Assembly: GCA_028023455.1 (NCBI GenBank)
Contig: JAQFVV010006246.1
Span: forward strand, 3,587,501-3,651,500
Direction of reading: 5' to 3'
Source: Epiperipatus broadwayi
Taxonomy: Eukaryota > Onychophora > Udeonychophora > Euonychophora > Peripatidae
Length of the DNA: 64,000 nt
The notes below the pieces were generated by a model. The model was not told the DNA's origin, made no database searches, and saw only the letters and a program-made list of their open reading frames with translations. Numbering within the stretch: the stretch's first letter is position 1; every line of letters starts with the position of its first letter. A program made the position numbers and the translations under genes. Below, piece by piece: positions 1-11,799 of the stretch.

Positions 1-1
1 A

Positions 2-1462
2 GAAGTTGTAGAGATAGGTAGAGAAACTGAGAACAAGGAGAGTAACCATGAGGATGTAGATACAGAGGAAGTAGAAAAGACAGAATCTCCTTTTGAAATA
101 AGATCGAAAGAGCAAAGAAGTGAGTCATGGGTTGTAGAAGAAATGTTGCAAGGTAGTATTCAAAAAGAGATGTGGGAAATGAGTGAAAAAAATAGTTTAG
201 TGGAGGAACATGTTAAAACAGAAAGAAAGCCAGAGGATACCATTGAAATAAAGCAAGTTGAAGAAACTTTAGAAGTTTCAACCAAAGATATTTCAGGGGA
301 ATCACAGGTTGAAAATCCTATTACTGATAAAGCAAAAATCGAGGTTATTAAAAAGGAAGAAATTGAAATTATGAAGAGTGATATGGAAATTGCCAATCCA
401 CCTTCAGGAAAGCTGCTAATTGTGGAATATAATGCTAAAACTGCAAAGGGAGAGATAGTACATACAGAAGTCGAGACAGACATAGTATTAAACACCATAA
501 AAGAATGTAAAATGGATGTGATGGTAATAGAAGACTCCAAAATAGTTGTAGGGATTGAGGGGTTTAACTTTGATATAAAAACTGAGGAAGAGTTGAGACT
601 TGATGAAGAAACTGTAGAAGAGTTTAAAAGGGATACAAAGACTGCTGAGGAGTCGCAAGCTGATTTAATAAAATCTAAAATTGATGTAAATTTTATAACA
701 GAGTCCAACATCAGTGGTGAGATCATGGAAAAGTATAAAATCGATGCTGTGAATATTGATAATTGTAATATCAATATGGAGATATCAGAAGGTTCAAAAA
801 TCTGTTCAGAGACTGAAATTGATATCGAAAACATGGAAGGGATGAAACCTGATGAAATCATGCAGGGATCTTTTGAACAACAAAAGATAGTTCAGAACAT
901 TGAGGACTCTATAGATATGGAAGGAGATGATGAAGAATACAAAGTAAATCTTCTTTCAACCTCATCGAATCATGTTATTTTTATTGAAGAAATTAAGCCA
1001 AAATCTTACCCAGAAGTACCAAAACTAAAGGCAATTGAGGTTACCGAAACTTACATAGATAGAAATGTTTTAGAAGACAGACCTTTCTCAGAAATTTCCA
1101 AAATGAATAAGTTTGATCGAGGGGCAGAAGATAGTGGAGCTAAGTTTGAGATCAAGGCCTGGGGGGATGGAGTGATTTTTGATGGTGAGAGTAGCCCTGA
1201 TACTGCCAGAACCCAAATGGGAAAGACATGGTGGAAAAGGAAGAGGAGAAAAGAAGATACTTACGTCTTTAGTAGGAGAAAATCATATGGTTCAAATATG
1301 AGAAAGCAGATAAGGTTTCGAGGAACAAGGTTTCAAGAGATTAATGATAATGTTCCAAAGAATAAGGTTGCAAAGCTGACAAGATTTCTAATGCTTAGAG
1401 CCAAAGGTAAAATAGACTGTAAAACAAACCCCCCAGATGCATCAGGAATAGTTAATATCTAA
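2..1462 (+). CDS. Acidic, Glu/Ile/Lys-rich protein with basic C-terminal tail, 5'-truncated, unknown function
   Basis: One open frame runs from the window edge (first complete codon at base 2) to a TAA at 1460-1462, so the true start lies outside. The first in-frame ATG seen is at 143, but the codons before it are open and have the same composition, so I do not take it as the start. The first ~370 visible residues are rich in Glu, Asp, Ile and Lys, with loosely repeated phrases (short Glu-Ser and Lys-Ile-Asp runs), and look disordered or coiled. The last ~90 residues switch to strongly basic, with a WWKRKRRK cluster around 1230-1255 and many Arg/Lys. I recognise no enzyme or binding domain. 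It may be the last exon of a host gene, or the 3'-terminal ORF of a retroelement, because TATA-rich tandem repeats and an LTR-like tract follow. The long clean frame in DNA this AT-rich makes coding status likely; the function is not known. Confidence 0.55.
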   Translation, partial: EVVEIGRETENKESNHEDVDTEEVEKTESPFEIRSKEQRSESWVVEEMLQGSIQKEMWEMSEKNSLVEEHVKTERKPEDTIEIKQVEETLEVSTKDISGESQVENPITDKAKIEVIKKEEIEIMKSDMEIANPPSGKLLIVEYNAKTAKGEIVHTEVETDIVLNTIKECKMDVMVIEDSKIVVGIEGFNFDIKTEEELRLDEETVEEFKRDTKTAEESQADLIKSKIDVNFITESNISGEIMEKYKIDAVNIDNCNINMEISEGSKICSETEIDIENMEGMKPDEIMQGSFEQQKIVQNIEDSIDMEGDDEEYKVNLLSTSSNHVIFIEEIKPKSYPEVPKLKAIEVTETYIDRNVLEDRPFSEISKMNKFDRGAEDSGAKFEIKAWGDGVIFDGESSPDTARTQMGKTWWKRKRRKEDTYVFSRRKSYGSNMRKQIRFRGTRFQEINDNVPKNKVAKLTRFLMLRAKGKIDCKTNPPDASGIVNI

Positions 1463-2031
1463 GGATCTAGTTAACATTTTACCAGTAAAAATATATAGGT
1501 ATGGTGATAAGCCTGTTGGTAGAGGTAGTTTTTTTTATATTGTGTTTTTATTATTATTATTTCACCAATATAATAATCATAGATGTGGTAGCATATTTAG
1601 TAGATATAGAGGAATGATTATATATATATATAAAATATTTCAAAACGTTTTACTTGCGTATAAAATTCGAAATCAATCTCAATCATTGTTTTCAATCACA
1701 ATTGAATGCTCTTTCGTGACAAACAAAAAAAAATTTTACCATCAACACGCGTATATATGTATAAAATATTTCCCAAAAAAAATTCTTCCTATTTAACTAT
1801 TGTTTTTAATTGCACTTGAAAATTTATTACCGATGCGCGTATATATACAACTTAAAATCTATTCTTGACATGTGTATATATATAAAATATTTCAAAACAA
1901 AAAAAAAAGATTCCCTTCTTATTTACTCACAGCTTTTAATTACCATTGGAAAAAAATTATTATCAATGCGCACATATAAAACAATCTTTAAAAAAAACCT
2001 TTCATGCTACCTACCGATTCTAGCATTTATG
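1463..2031. other. AT-rich tract with recurring TATA-type motifs
   Basis: No gene is seen. The motif family (c/t)gcg(t/c)atatata followed by aaaatattt recurs at about 1748, 1834, 1871 and 1968 with irregular spacing. Each copy is embedded in poly-A/T runs. It appears to be the degenerate front part of the tandem array that follows. Confidence 0.5.
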
Positions 2032-2265
2032 TTTAGAAATCTTATTATAAATCATATGATCCAAAACAAAACTTTATTTTTCACTCGCCTATATATAATT
2101 GACAAAAGTGACATTAATTGAGGCAGTTACTGATTTTAACCTTCTGCGTTGGTGTTTAGAAATCTTTTTACGAATTCTATAATCTAAACGAAATTTTACT
2201 TTTTCACTCGCATATATATAAAATTGATAAAATGTGAAATTAATTGCTACTGCCTGTAAATAATA
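2032..2265 (+). repeat. Tandem repeat, two ~121 bp units
   Basis: The units begin gtttagaaatctt at 2032 and again at 2153. Each carries cactcgc followed by a tatatata core, then a poly-A patch, gacattaattg/gaaattaattg and a ctg-rich end. The shared core resembles TATA boxes. A similar TATA-rich array lies at 50560-51008, next to the gag of the LTR element there. Confidence 0.7.
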
Positions 2266-2695
2266 ATCAATCAAAAATCAAAAATACGAAAAAATAATAA
2301 TCAAACGCTTCTCTGAGACCAAATAAACTTTCACTACCAATACGCATATTACACATATATATAAAAATTTTAAGTATATCATACATATAAATTAATTCGA
2401 CAAAATATAAAATTGAACTTCAACATAAACCTACATGATTTGTGCATCAACATCTGTGAAAAAATTTACATATCTATCTCTTTCCTTTCTCCTCTTTCCC
2501 TCAACATGCATTTAGTTCAGGGCGTGGAGAAAATTAACGAAACTCCACGTTTGGCGTTCATATTCGGGAAAAAAATCCACACATATATAATAAGTGATAT
2601 GAAATCACATCTATGTTAACATCCCTTCTCAGGTATGCAGGTTTATATTTGAAGGCCCCAGTTGGCGCGACATTCCCGGAAAAAAAAAAATACTA
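2266..2695. other. AT-rich spacer with paired tggcg/cgggaaaa motifs
   Basis: Around 2545-2580 and again around 2657-2690 there is a 'ttggcg ... ttc(g/c)(c)ggg/cgg + poly-A' block, about 113 bp apart. These resemble primer-binding or polypurine sites at LTR borders, but no LTR partner is in the window. No gene is seen. Confidence 0.35.
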
Positions 2696-4878
2696 TGTAA
2701 CAGTCATATTTGAACATCCATGCAACAAAATCCAGAGTTTTGGTAAATTATACCAAGGCTGATCTAGATGAGGGTTTGAGACCAAATCTGACCGCACCTC
2801 AGCTCCTTCACCAACACTCCCTGACTTACTACCTTATGAATGACATATATGAGGTTACACTCGTAATCTCTCAATTTCCGCGCCGGCAATAGCAAAGGGT
2901 AAAACGAGAGACTCGGGGATATTTAACTAAATGTTTTATAGCTTAACCAAACACACTCACACAACCTATGGCTGATTATCTCATGCATATAAAATCATTA
3001 TGGATGGTGATTTAATATAAATAAAGTGAATAATACTGCAGACGTTAATAGATTTTAAAATTATTTAATATTGACAAAACACAAACAATCACAATTTAAT
3101 ATACTGTATATTCCACTCGCAGGTGGGATGGTGAAAATACGCACTACACGTTCTGTAATCAATTGTACTTAACGATCATTATTTTATTATATCGTTTATA
3201 CGTTAATAATTATTTTACGTCTATACTGATGTCTAAATTATGTTCTGCCATTCCTACTCAGTATGTTAAGGGTTAAACTCTAAGAGAGTGGGAACTTTAT
3301 ACAATGTGTACTTAAATTTATCATTACGTGATGAGCAGTCAATGTGCTCTTTATGTAGATATTCTTAGATAAACTAGATCTTAGGTTCAGATCAATGCTG
3401 AACAATTAATATACAGCAGATGAACTGGCGTTTTGTAGCATAACTTCTGAGGCTATGGCGCTATGCAAATTACATCAGATGCGTCTTGAATGCGCTTTTA
3501 CTCATGAGATTCAGCAACGTTTGCTCGGTTCTCAGATACCGCTCGCCTGCTATACATGAACTTTTAGTTCGGATGCTCGAACAGCCATGATATAAGATGC
3601 TGGATTCCGGTGTTCCAGTTCTGGAGGAGGTAATGGGAATGACCCTTAAAATCACTATCCCATTCAAGAGAGGGCTGTCCGAACTAAGGATGATAAGATA
3701 GTCCTTAAAACCTAATCTTATCTTAATAATTATATGATAGCAAGGCGGAATGCACCTCAGTGCTTCGTAAAAACTCATTCACAATGCTTTTGGAATCTTA
3801 ATTATAACAACTAGTAAAGCGCGAAATCTATAGTTTCTTCTGCAAACTACCCTACGCCAGTTAGTTAAATAAACACTGAAATTGTGCTAAAGAGGACTTT
3901 ATTAAAATTGATCTAGTTTATTAATTAACTACATATTATATGCAATTACATTAATGGGGTCTAAAGCATATCTGGGGCTTAAACTTGGCTAACTACTGAA
4001 TATGCCTTAAATTATCACTCTCTTTTATTTAACCAAACAAACCTTTTAATAAGCAACATATGTGATATTAAGCTACGCATAGCAGTTCAAATAATACATC
4101 AAAGTAGGTTTCGGACCAGAGACAATCTATAGATATGCCAAACAGCATAATTACTTTACTTGAGAACAAAACGTCTCTTTAAGTTTATAATAATTAATAG
4201 TCTCTGCTCCGAAGGCAAAGCATAAATCAATAAATGCATTTTAACAAAATATATATATAGATGCAAAAGTATAGACGCAAATAGAGAAAATAATAAGGCA
4301 AATAAGCTTTTATAAGTTGAATTTAAAAAAAGAGATTTAAGAATTTGAGATCAGGCAAGATTTACATTTAACTTTTAAAGTATTTTAAAATTATACAGGT
4401 TGAGATACGTTTATCTAATACAGTTAATTACTTTAAGAGAGAATACACCTTTTAAACATAGTGTGATTAATTTATAAGATTTGAATGGAAGAGTTTGTGC
4501 ACGTTACTTATTATATAGCTAGCTTTAGGAAAGATTTATAGATGGCTATAGCTTTTAGATTTAGCTTGATTGAGAAGTGGTTACCGGTTATTTATCTGGA
4601 GGCTTGCAGCTGGCAGTATGAAACACACATGCATGGACTGATTTATCTGAGCTGGTTCATCGATGGGCTATTCTTTCAGTAGGGCTGTGGTTTGGGTCTC
4701 CGGGCTCCATAAACGGTTCTTGACCATCGGGAAGATGGCCTTAGCTTTTCTAGCCACTTATTTGCATGGTAAAAACTGGGCCCACTGCCTGGATATAAGT
4801 TGAAACACGAGTAAAGCAAAAATGGATGACGATTTCCTTTCAACTGCTTTTTTATATTTCTTTAACCCCCCCCTCTTA
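2696..4878. other. Possible LTR-like tract (unproven)
   Basis: The tract starts tgtaacag after a ggaaaaaaaaaa purine run and ends at about 4877 with tcttaca, giving the TGT...ACA ends common in LTRs. It contains patches of raised GC (3470-3780 and 4560-4800) with no convincing ORF; the 102-residue minus-strand frame at 3470-3778 has no recognisable domain. The companion LTR would be off the left edge, so repeat identity and target duplication cannot be checked. It may be ordinary intergenic DNA. Confidence 0.22.
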
Positions 4879-6265
4879 CAGTTCATTCACAATCTTTATT
4901 TTTAGACTTTAAAACCTAAGAAGTCTTAATTGCATCAGCTTCAAACGAATCGGTTGATTGATTTCAGGTTTATTCATTGTTCCTTTTATTTTTCTCAGAT
5001 TCCAGTTCCAATCTGGATTTCAGTGCAGGTTTAATTGTCCAATTTTTATTTTATTAAGAATCCTAAAATCTGGATTTGTACCGGCGGTGTCTCATGAGAT
5101 TGGTAAAGTTCTTTTTTTTCTTTAAACATTGGATTGCTTCTCCTTTTCTTTTCCTGAAAGAGATTTAAGCTGCTAGCATTTTATCATAGACATGAGAAAT
5201 CTACATTTGTTTTTAGTTGCTCTACGTGATTAAGTAATTGGTTAACCTCAAAGCCAGTTTGAAATACTTTAGAGAATTCTGTTCTTATCTAATACAATTT
5301 TCCCAGCTTGAAACCAATTCCATTATTTAAAATCATAAGATGAATATTTATAAAATTATAAGGTGTGTACGTTATATAACGATAATATCATTCAGATGTG
5401 AATATACCATTTTTTTAGCAAATAAAATTATTACAAATTATATACAATTATAGCAGACATGTGTGCATATACAATTACATACATATACGTGTAAATATAT
5501 GTTTTTACACATGTTAAATTCCCAAGTATATTGTTATATATATGTGTACCTTTAGGGTTTGAACTAGGGAAATGAAGGCTACTTATTTATAGAATAGGTG
5601 AAATGTATGATGATGAAATCATACTGTTTCAATAATAAAGTGACACCATTAGAGAAGCATTTGTTTTTAAAAATAGAAAAATATATTTAACAAAAAAACA
5701 TTAATAAATAATGTTTTATCAATTTAAGTGAGGAAGTTAATCTGATTAACTTAGTTCCCTGTTATTTGCTAAATTACAGTAATTAAAACTTATTTATTAT
5801 ACTAGTAAAATATCCTATTTATGCATGAACTATTCTAGAAGCTAGAACTCTTGTATGATGAAAATAAGTATAATATCTTGATACTGAGGTATGGGTGATT
5901 ATTCAGTCTTCATATACTTTGCCAACTAAAATGTGGCAAAATATTTTTAGATGCCTTTTATTAACTTCTTTTATTATGAAATAATCATGGAATTTTATCA
6001 ATCTACATTTAGAAATTATTACATTTTTCACATACAAATGTTGTTTAAATTTTTTATATATTTATAATGTATGAAAAGATAAGAGAAGAAGGATTCCAAG
6101 ATTTTAAGATTGAGAATATAAATTAACTTTCTTTTTGCACAAATGGCAATTTAGATTTGTTACTTGGTGACAGGTTTGACTAACTTTGTAGTTTTTTTAA
6201 ATGAATCTTAATTTCAAATTGATATTAATTTATTAAAAGTATATTTGCTTTTTATTGATTTTCAG
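4879..6265. other. AT-rich sequence before the first CUB exon, nothing recognised
   Basis: This is presumably intron of the CUB gene, because the exon at 6266 opens with a splice acceptor. A pyrimidine-rich stretch and ttttcag end at 6265. I see no ORF, RNA gene or repeat with a partner in the window. Confidence 0.5.
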
Positions 6266-6447
6266 GTTGTGGAGGTATTATGACTACAGCAAGTGGATAT
6301 TTTTCATCTCCTAATTATCCTCAACCATACAGACAGAACACTGAATGTTATTGGAATATACATGTTTCTCATGGAAGTATAATAAAATTAACTATTAGTG
6401 ATTTAGATCTTGAATTAAATAATTCTTGTGAATTAGATTACATACAG
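6266..6447 (+). CDS. CUB domain exon, N-terminal half
   Basis: The exon lies between a tttttattgattttcag acceptor and an acag/gtaaaa donor. It starts with two bases completing a split codon (phase 1) and ends on a whole codon (phase 0). It encodes about 60 residues: CGG at the start, then the hallmark YFSSPNYPQPY, TECYW, and SCELDYIQ at the end. This is the first half of a CUB domain, with Cys1 in CGG, Cys2 in ECYW and Cys3 in SCELDY, plus the acidic LDLE and LDY residues expected around a CUB calcium site. CUB modules are extracellular beta-sandwich binding domains in proteins such as cubilin, tolloid-type proteases and complement-type proteases. The SSPNYP...Y signature and GRGFNASY in the partner exon are reminiscent of cubilin-type arrays, but one domain cannot identify the protein. 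The frame runs 7 codons into the intron; that extension is not coding. Confidence 0.92.
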
Positions 6448-6574
6448 GTAAAATTGAAGTTAAAATGATAGTTGCATGCTTATTTGTTTGGCAAAATGTT
6501 GGTATAGCATAAATGTCTGTAAAGTGTCTTGCATTTCTATGTAACTCATTTTTTTTAGAATCTCTTTACTTATT

Positions 6575-7790
6575 GTACTACATTGTTGGCTAATCCATTT
6601 GACTGTGGATAATATGGAGGTGTGTACACATGATGGATGCCACAGGTACTAAAAAACTATCGCAATTTCTCCTGTAAATCCTGCTTCATTATCTGATACA
6701 ACCACTTCTGGAAAACCATAATCAAACATACCAACTTTAAACATTTAATTGTTTTTAGGGCAATAGCATTTTTCACTATATGGCCATTCTATCCATTTTG
6801 AGAATGCATCTCTCATTATCAGCAGCATTTGTTGATTCACTAGTCTTTATGGTCAATATGAACTCTCCCTCATGCTTTTGTTGTTTTGGGCCAGGATGCA
6901 AAACATTTTGCTAGTAATAAAGCACATTCTGATTGACATGCAGCACAACCTTTAATGAAATTTTCTATATCTGCATTAATTTGTGGCCACCAGACACAGC
7001 TACCCACCAAAGCTTTCACACACACTATGTCCAAATGTCCTTCATGGAGAAGCTTCAAAACTTTATCCCTTACTATAGGCAGTATAACTACTCTATCCTC
7101 ATTACTATACATACCCTATAAACAGATCACCACTGTCTATTAGTCCAAAACCCCATTGTCACGTAACTAGGTCTAGATTTAGGCCAGCCCTTCTTAATTC
7201 AATTAATAAGAATATCATACCCTTTTTCTTCCCTACTCCACTTTTGGGTGGCATTACTATTTAGCACTTGTGAGTTTATGTTGTCAATGTAATTAACATC
7301 AAACTCACTATTGCATCCCTCTTGACTATCAGGGAAGCTTGACAATGCATCTGCAGGCAAGATTTCTTTCCCTTGTTTATATTTTAATGAATAGTCATAT
7401 GCAGCTAAGACATTTTGCTGTCCTAACATTCATGGACTTAAATGTTTGAGTGCTGCATAATCATTTCCAAAAGTCCCCATCAAAGGTCTATAATAATTTC
7501 AAAACTTCTCAAAAGCAAACTGATGATATTTTTAACTGTATTTGACTATTATTACAATCAGTTTTTGACAATGTTCTGGATGCATAAGCTATAGGCCACT
7601 CATTATTATCTATTGAGAGTGATAACACAGCCACTATCCCACAGTCTTGATGCATTAATAGTTATTCTAACTTCACACTCACTGTCAAAATGTATCCGCA
7701 ACATATCATATGATAAAAGATTTTAGTTTTTTCCAAAGCCCTACAACAGTTTTACCACCATTGTCTTATTCTTTAAAAGCAGCTCAAAAA
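6575..7790 (-). pseudogene. Ty3/Gypsy pol relic (RNase H to integrase)
   Basis: On the minus strand, fragments read in pol order. From about 7790 to 7440 there is degraded RNase H. Frame 7429-7199 contains the RNase H/connection end (YKQGKEILPADALS, NYIDNINSQVLNS). Frame 7112-6870 contains the zinc-binding part of integrase (LLHEGHLDIV...CVWWPQINADIE...CAACQ). Near 6590-6625 an integrase-core TPPYYPQSNGLA phrase is visible in a shifted frame. Stops and frameshifts separate the pieces. The connection segment closely parallels the same stretch of the better-preserved element at 18.1-23.6 kb, so it is a related subfamily. I see no LTRs. The two small + strand frames at 6933-7143 are shadows. Confidence 0.82.
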
Positions 7791-10700
7791 AATTTATTAG
7801 TTTAAAAAAAACAATCTTTAAATTAATTTTATAATTAAATAGTAAGTTTATCAGAGACCGTGTCCTGCGTAACAGATTCACATTAGCAATTAACATTTCA
7901 TTTATTTAGTTTGCACAACTTAAGTTTTGTTTACATTTATTTTTTTTAAAAAAAGATTTTAAAATTAAATGACCATGGATTCTGAATTTTTCGATAACAT
8001 TTAGTATAAGCTAATAATATAGCAGCATGTCTAAACAGTTGACTAACTGATGTATATAAAGAATAAACATTTTATTTCTTCTTTACAAAACGATTTGAAA
8101 AACATTTTATATTAAAAATGGATATCAAAGAAACAATTACAATAAGATTGATTCAACGTCTTATTCCAATGATGCAAGAAAAGAAAATGATTTATTTTAC
8201 TTTTCTTTATGAATAATAATTTAAATCTCAAAAAAATATATATTTTATTACATTAGTGGACCTTTCTGGAATAGCTTTAAACTACACAGTGATTAAAAAC
8301 TGTAAGCTGTTATATAAAAAAATAGATCAGTTAATTATCAAGTAAACAAGCTGCTTTAGTTGGACTTTCAACTAAAATCATACCTTATAAAACTAGAACG
8401 TGGATTAGCAAAATTAAAAGATTTTAACTAATCACAAAATAACAAAAGAAGTGGTTACTCAGGCCGAAGATCCTTGAGTAGAATTATTTCCCTATGGCTT
8501 ACGTATTAGGTAGGCAAAAAAAAGGCAAAACAATGTCGGGTTAATAAACATATGAATGACGAGCCGGTTCACAGACAATCGCATGCCTATTTTAACGAAG
8601 AAAAGGGAAATCGGTACATCTGCCTGTTGTGATTATATACTGAAAGGAGATAGGAATTATGGAGAGCCATCATGTCTGCCTGTATTTTAGGTCTGTCCAC
8701 AGTACTCCTAGCATTCTTTATTAACCCAAGATATTATAATCATCAAATATAAACTAATTATAATTAAATAGCCTTAAATGATCTAATATTGCATAGAGAT
8801 CAACCTGAGTGGCCAACTCCTTCATGTAAATATTTAACTAACAAAAACCAAACATTTAGAATAAGGAAATTTACTTCTCAAATAAATCCCCTCTTCCCAT
8901 TTTCCTAACTTTTAAAAAAAGGCATGATAATTAACTGATGCTATCCAGCAGTGCTGTTACTAGGTCAAAATCTATATAGCAATTTTATTTTTGTTTCAAT
9001 TTAAAAAAATCTAAAATTATAGAATCCCATCCTGGGAAATCTATAATAAAACAAATTAAAGAATTACAGTAGGTTTATTTTGAAATATGTATATTTGACA
9101 TAACTTCAATCATTCTTCACTAAAACTCCTTTCCCCTTGTGAATATAATTTGCTCTATTAGCAAACTACATTCTTTGAGCCCCCACGAGTGAAGTTTGTT
9201 AAAATAAGAAAAAAATCAAAGCATGAAATCTCATACTAAAATTAATATACAAAAACAAATAAATATTTTCATATTCAAAAATCAACATATTATAATTGTG
9301 CTGAGCTTGAGTTATTAAAAAACATTATAAATAATTTAAAAAGAAAAGGTTAAAGAGTCAGTTAAAAAGATTTCCAATAAACATTAACTTTTGACATTTT
9401 TTTTAAGCTTTAAGAAATTACATTTATATTCTAATGATAATTTTTAAAATCTGGATGACAGGATTTAAGCTCTTCAGCATTTACCTGGAGTTCTCCGGAA
9501 TGAGTGCATGAGCGAACATTGATGGCTGGTGGCATTTGAAGGCAGGTTCTGGCAGTGGCATATTTGAAGACTTCACATCTCAGGAGGGGACGGGCGGTGA
9601 TTTTCCTTTTTACTACTCGCTCAACATTTCAACTGGCATGGAGATGTTCTCAAACTCTTTCTCTTCTGTTTTTTTTTTTAAAAAAGGACCACTATTTCTA
9701 CCTTAGCATTGGTATTCAAATTATCTGCTGCCTGTGGTGATTTTTCTTTAGATCTTCTATGAAACAATAAAAAATCATACTTTTGTTCTAATTTTAGAAA
9801 GTTTGTACCTCGATAAGGATCAAGGGAAACCATTGATGTTGCATGGCAATTCCTTTTTGAGTCTTGATGTTATATCACATTTCCATTGAAATAATTTTTA
9901 TTGAACAGGGTATGGCATTTGTCATGAATGCAGGGCACTTTAGTTCTCAGGCTGGCTCACATGTCTGACTTCGGTCTTGGGAACGGGCAGGAGAGCGAAA
10001 GAAGATTATTTTCTCATTTTTGCAAAGTAGCACATTTTGAATTTATAGATATATATGCTGAACAGAAAGAAAGACTTGCTTGCAGAGAGTACAGCAAAAC
10101 TTTTCCCATAAATTCTCTTGTAAATTTGTCAAAATGTCTTTTTGAAAAATTTTGAATAAAGGCTAATTCTTCAGCAAATCTACAGTAAGCATAAGACACA
10201 GAACAAAAGAAAAATTCTTTATTTATACCCTTTTCAGTTCTATTTTTAATTAAACTACTTATTAGTAGCCTATTGATCCAAATTTTCCGTTATCTATTTT
10301 TCTTTCAATTAAAATGTTTCATAAACTAATTGTATTCTTTAATGGTTTCTATTTAATTAAGAAAATGTATCTATTTCTGCCATATTTTAAAAAATAGTTA
10401 CAAATAAAAATTTAAATTTTGTATATTTTATTTCATTGAGTTCTTTTTTAAAACACTTTCCCTCTTTAACTTACGTAATTATTTGTGCAGATGATAATTT
10501 ATTTTAAGAAAGGAACATACATTCACTGTGGTTGGACTTAGGGTCTTAGCTAGTCCACAATGAATGGTGAAGCCAGTCTATATTTGTATATATATAATTA
10601 TATTAATGCTTTAAATATATTGGCTTTTCTCAATATCAAATCCAGATTTTCAGCTTTATGCTAATTTTCTAGAGTACATTTATACCAATAATAATTTTAA

Positions 10701-11799
10701 CATACTGTCTGTACATATAATATAAGGGTTTATTAAACTTTATTTACAATAAATGTACGTATATACTATAGAATTGTCCAGTTATTATGCAGGTCATTGC
10801 AATTTTATTTAATATATTCTTTCAAACTAATAGAATTTGATTTAAATGTAATCAGTATATATAATTAATGGTTACAGGAAGAAATTTGCTGCTAACTGAA
10901 AGGAAACCCTTTGATATTCTTTAAGATTTCAAAGGAACTGAGCACGACAAATTTTTAATGTTCACACTATTTAGTCTTTTCGTTATAACTTTTAATATTA
11001 TATCATCATTCATGCAGCAAATAAATATTGATCGACTGATTACCAACAGGCATTACTTTATTTAAGCTTTTTGTTTAAGACCAAGAAAAATCATGGTCTT
11101 TCTTCTTATTTTTTTTTTATAGTTCTTACCTGAAAATATTGAATTTTCTTGGGAGCAGAATGAATGTGTGAATAATATTTTTATTATAAGTATTTATAAT
11201 TATGATAGACAAAACTAAATAACAGTTTATATTTTTAAATGTTGTAAATTTATTAGACTAAAAGCATTGAATAAGGACTGAAGCAGAGGATATTAAGAAT
11301 CTCTAATGTTGGATTCAGATTCGCCTTTTATCTAACTATTTCTAGCTGCAGATCACATTAAAGTCAAGAAGGATTGCATGGATTGGAAGAACTATTTATG
11401 TTAAAATGGAAATTTATGAAGTCATAAAAAAAATAAAAACCATTCATGTGAAAATTAGGCATATATTTTGCTACAAAGACAAATATTGGAAGCATTACAT
11501 GGATTAGGATTTATTATAAATGAAAAGTACAAGTGTATAGGATTATGGAGATGGACAATATATCAGAAACCATAGTATAATTAATTATTCAACTTAATGG
11601 AAGAAACCAAATGCAGACCATTTAGGTTTCTGTCCTTTACAATTGGATAGGCAGAAGAGACTTTAGATATAGTTTTTACATTACTTTGGTTGTCTAGTTA
11701 GTTGTTTAACTCAAATCTAGATAAGAATATCATCATGATACTATGAAAATTACAGATTTGTAATAAAAAAAAAATAAAGGATTTTATGTAGATGAACAA
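7791..11799. other. Intron sequence, nothing recognised
   Basis: AT-rich throughout, with two patches of less extreme composition (8455-8720 and 9470-9620) that look like foreign insertions but have no ORF or matching partner in the window. The small frames at 9555-9740 and 9928-10155 lack any domain signal. Confidence 0.45.

Noticed and set aside
160-861. 233-codon minus-strand frame opposite the acidic ORF
   Set aside because: It is Ser/Ile/Phe-rich, the expected antisense reading of Glu/Asp/Lys codons.
3470-3778. 102-codon minus-strand frame
   Set aside because: No recognisable domain and in a region without other coding signs; could not be supported.
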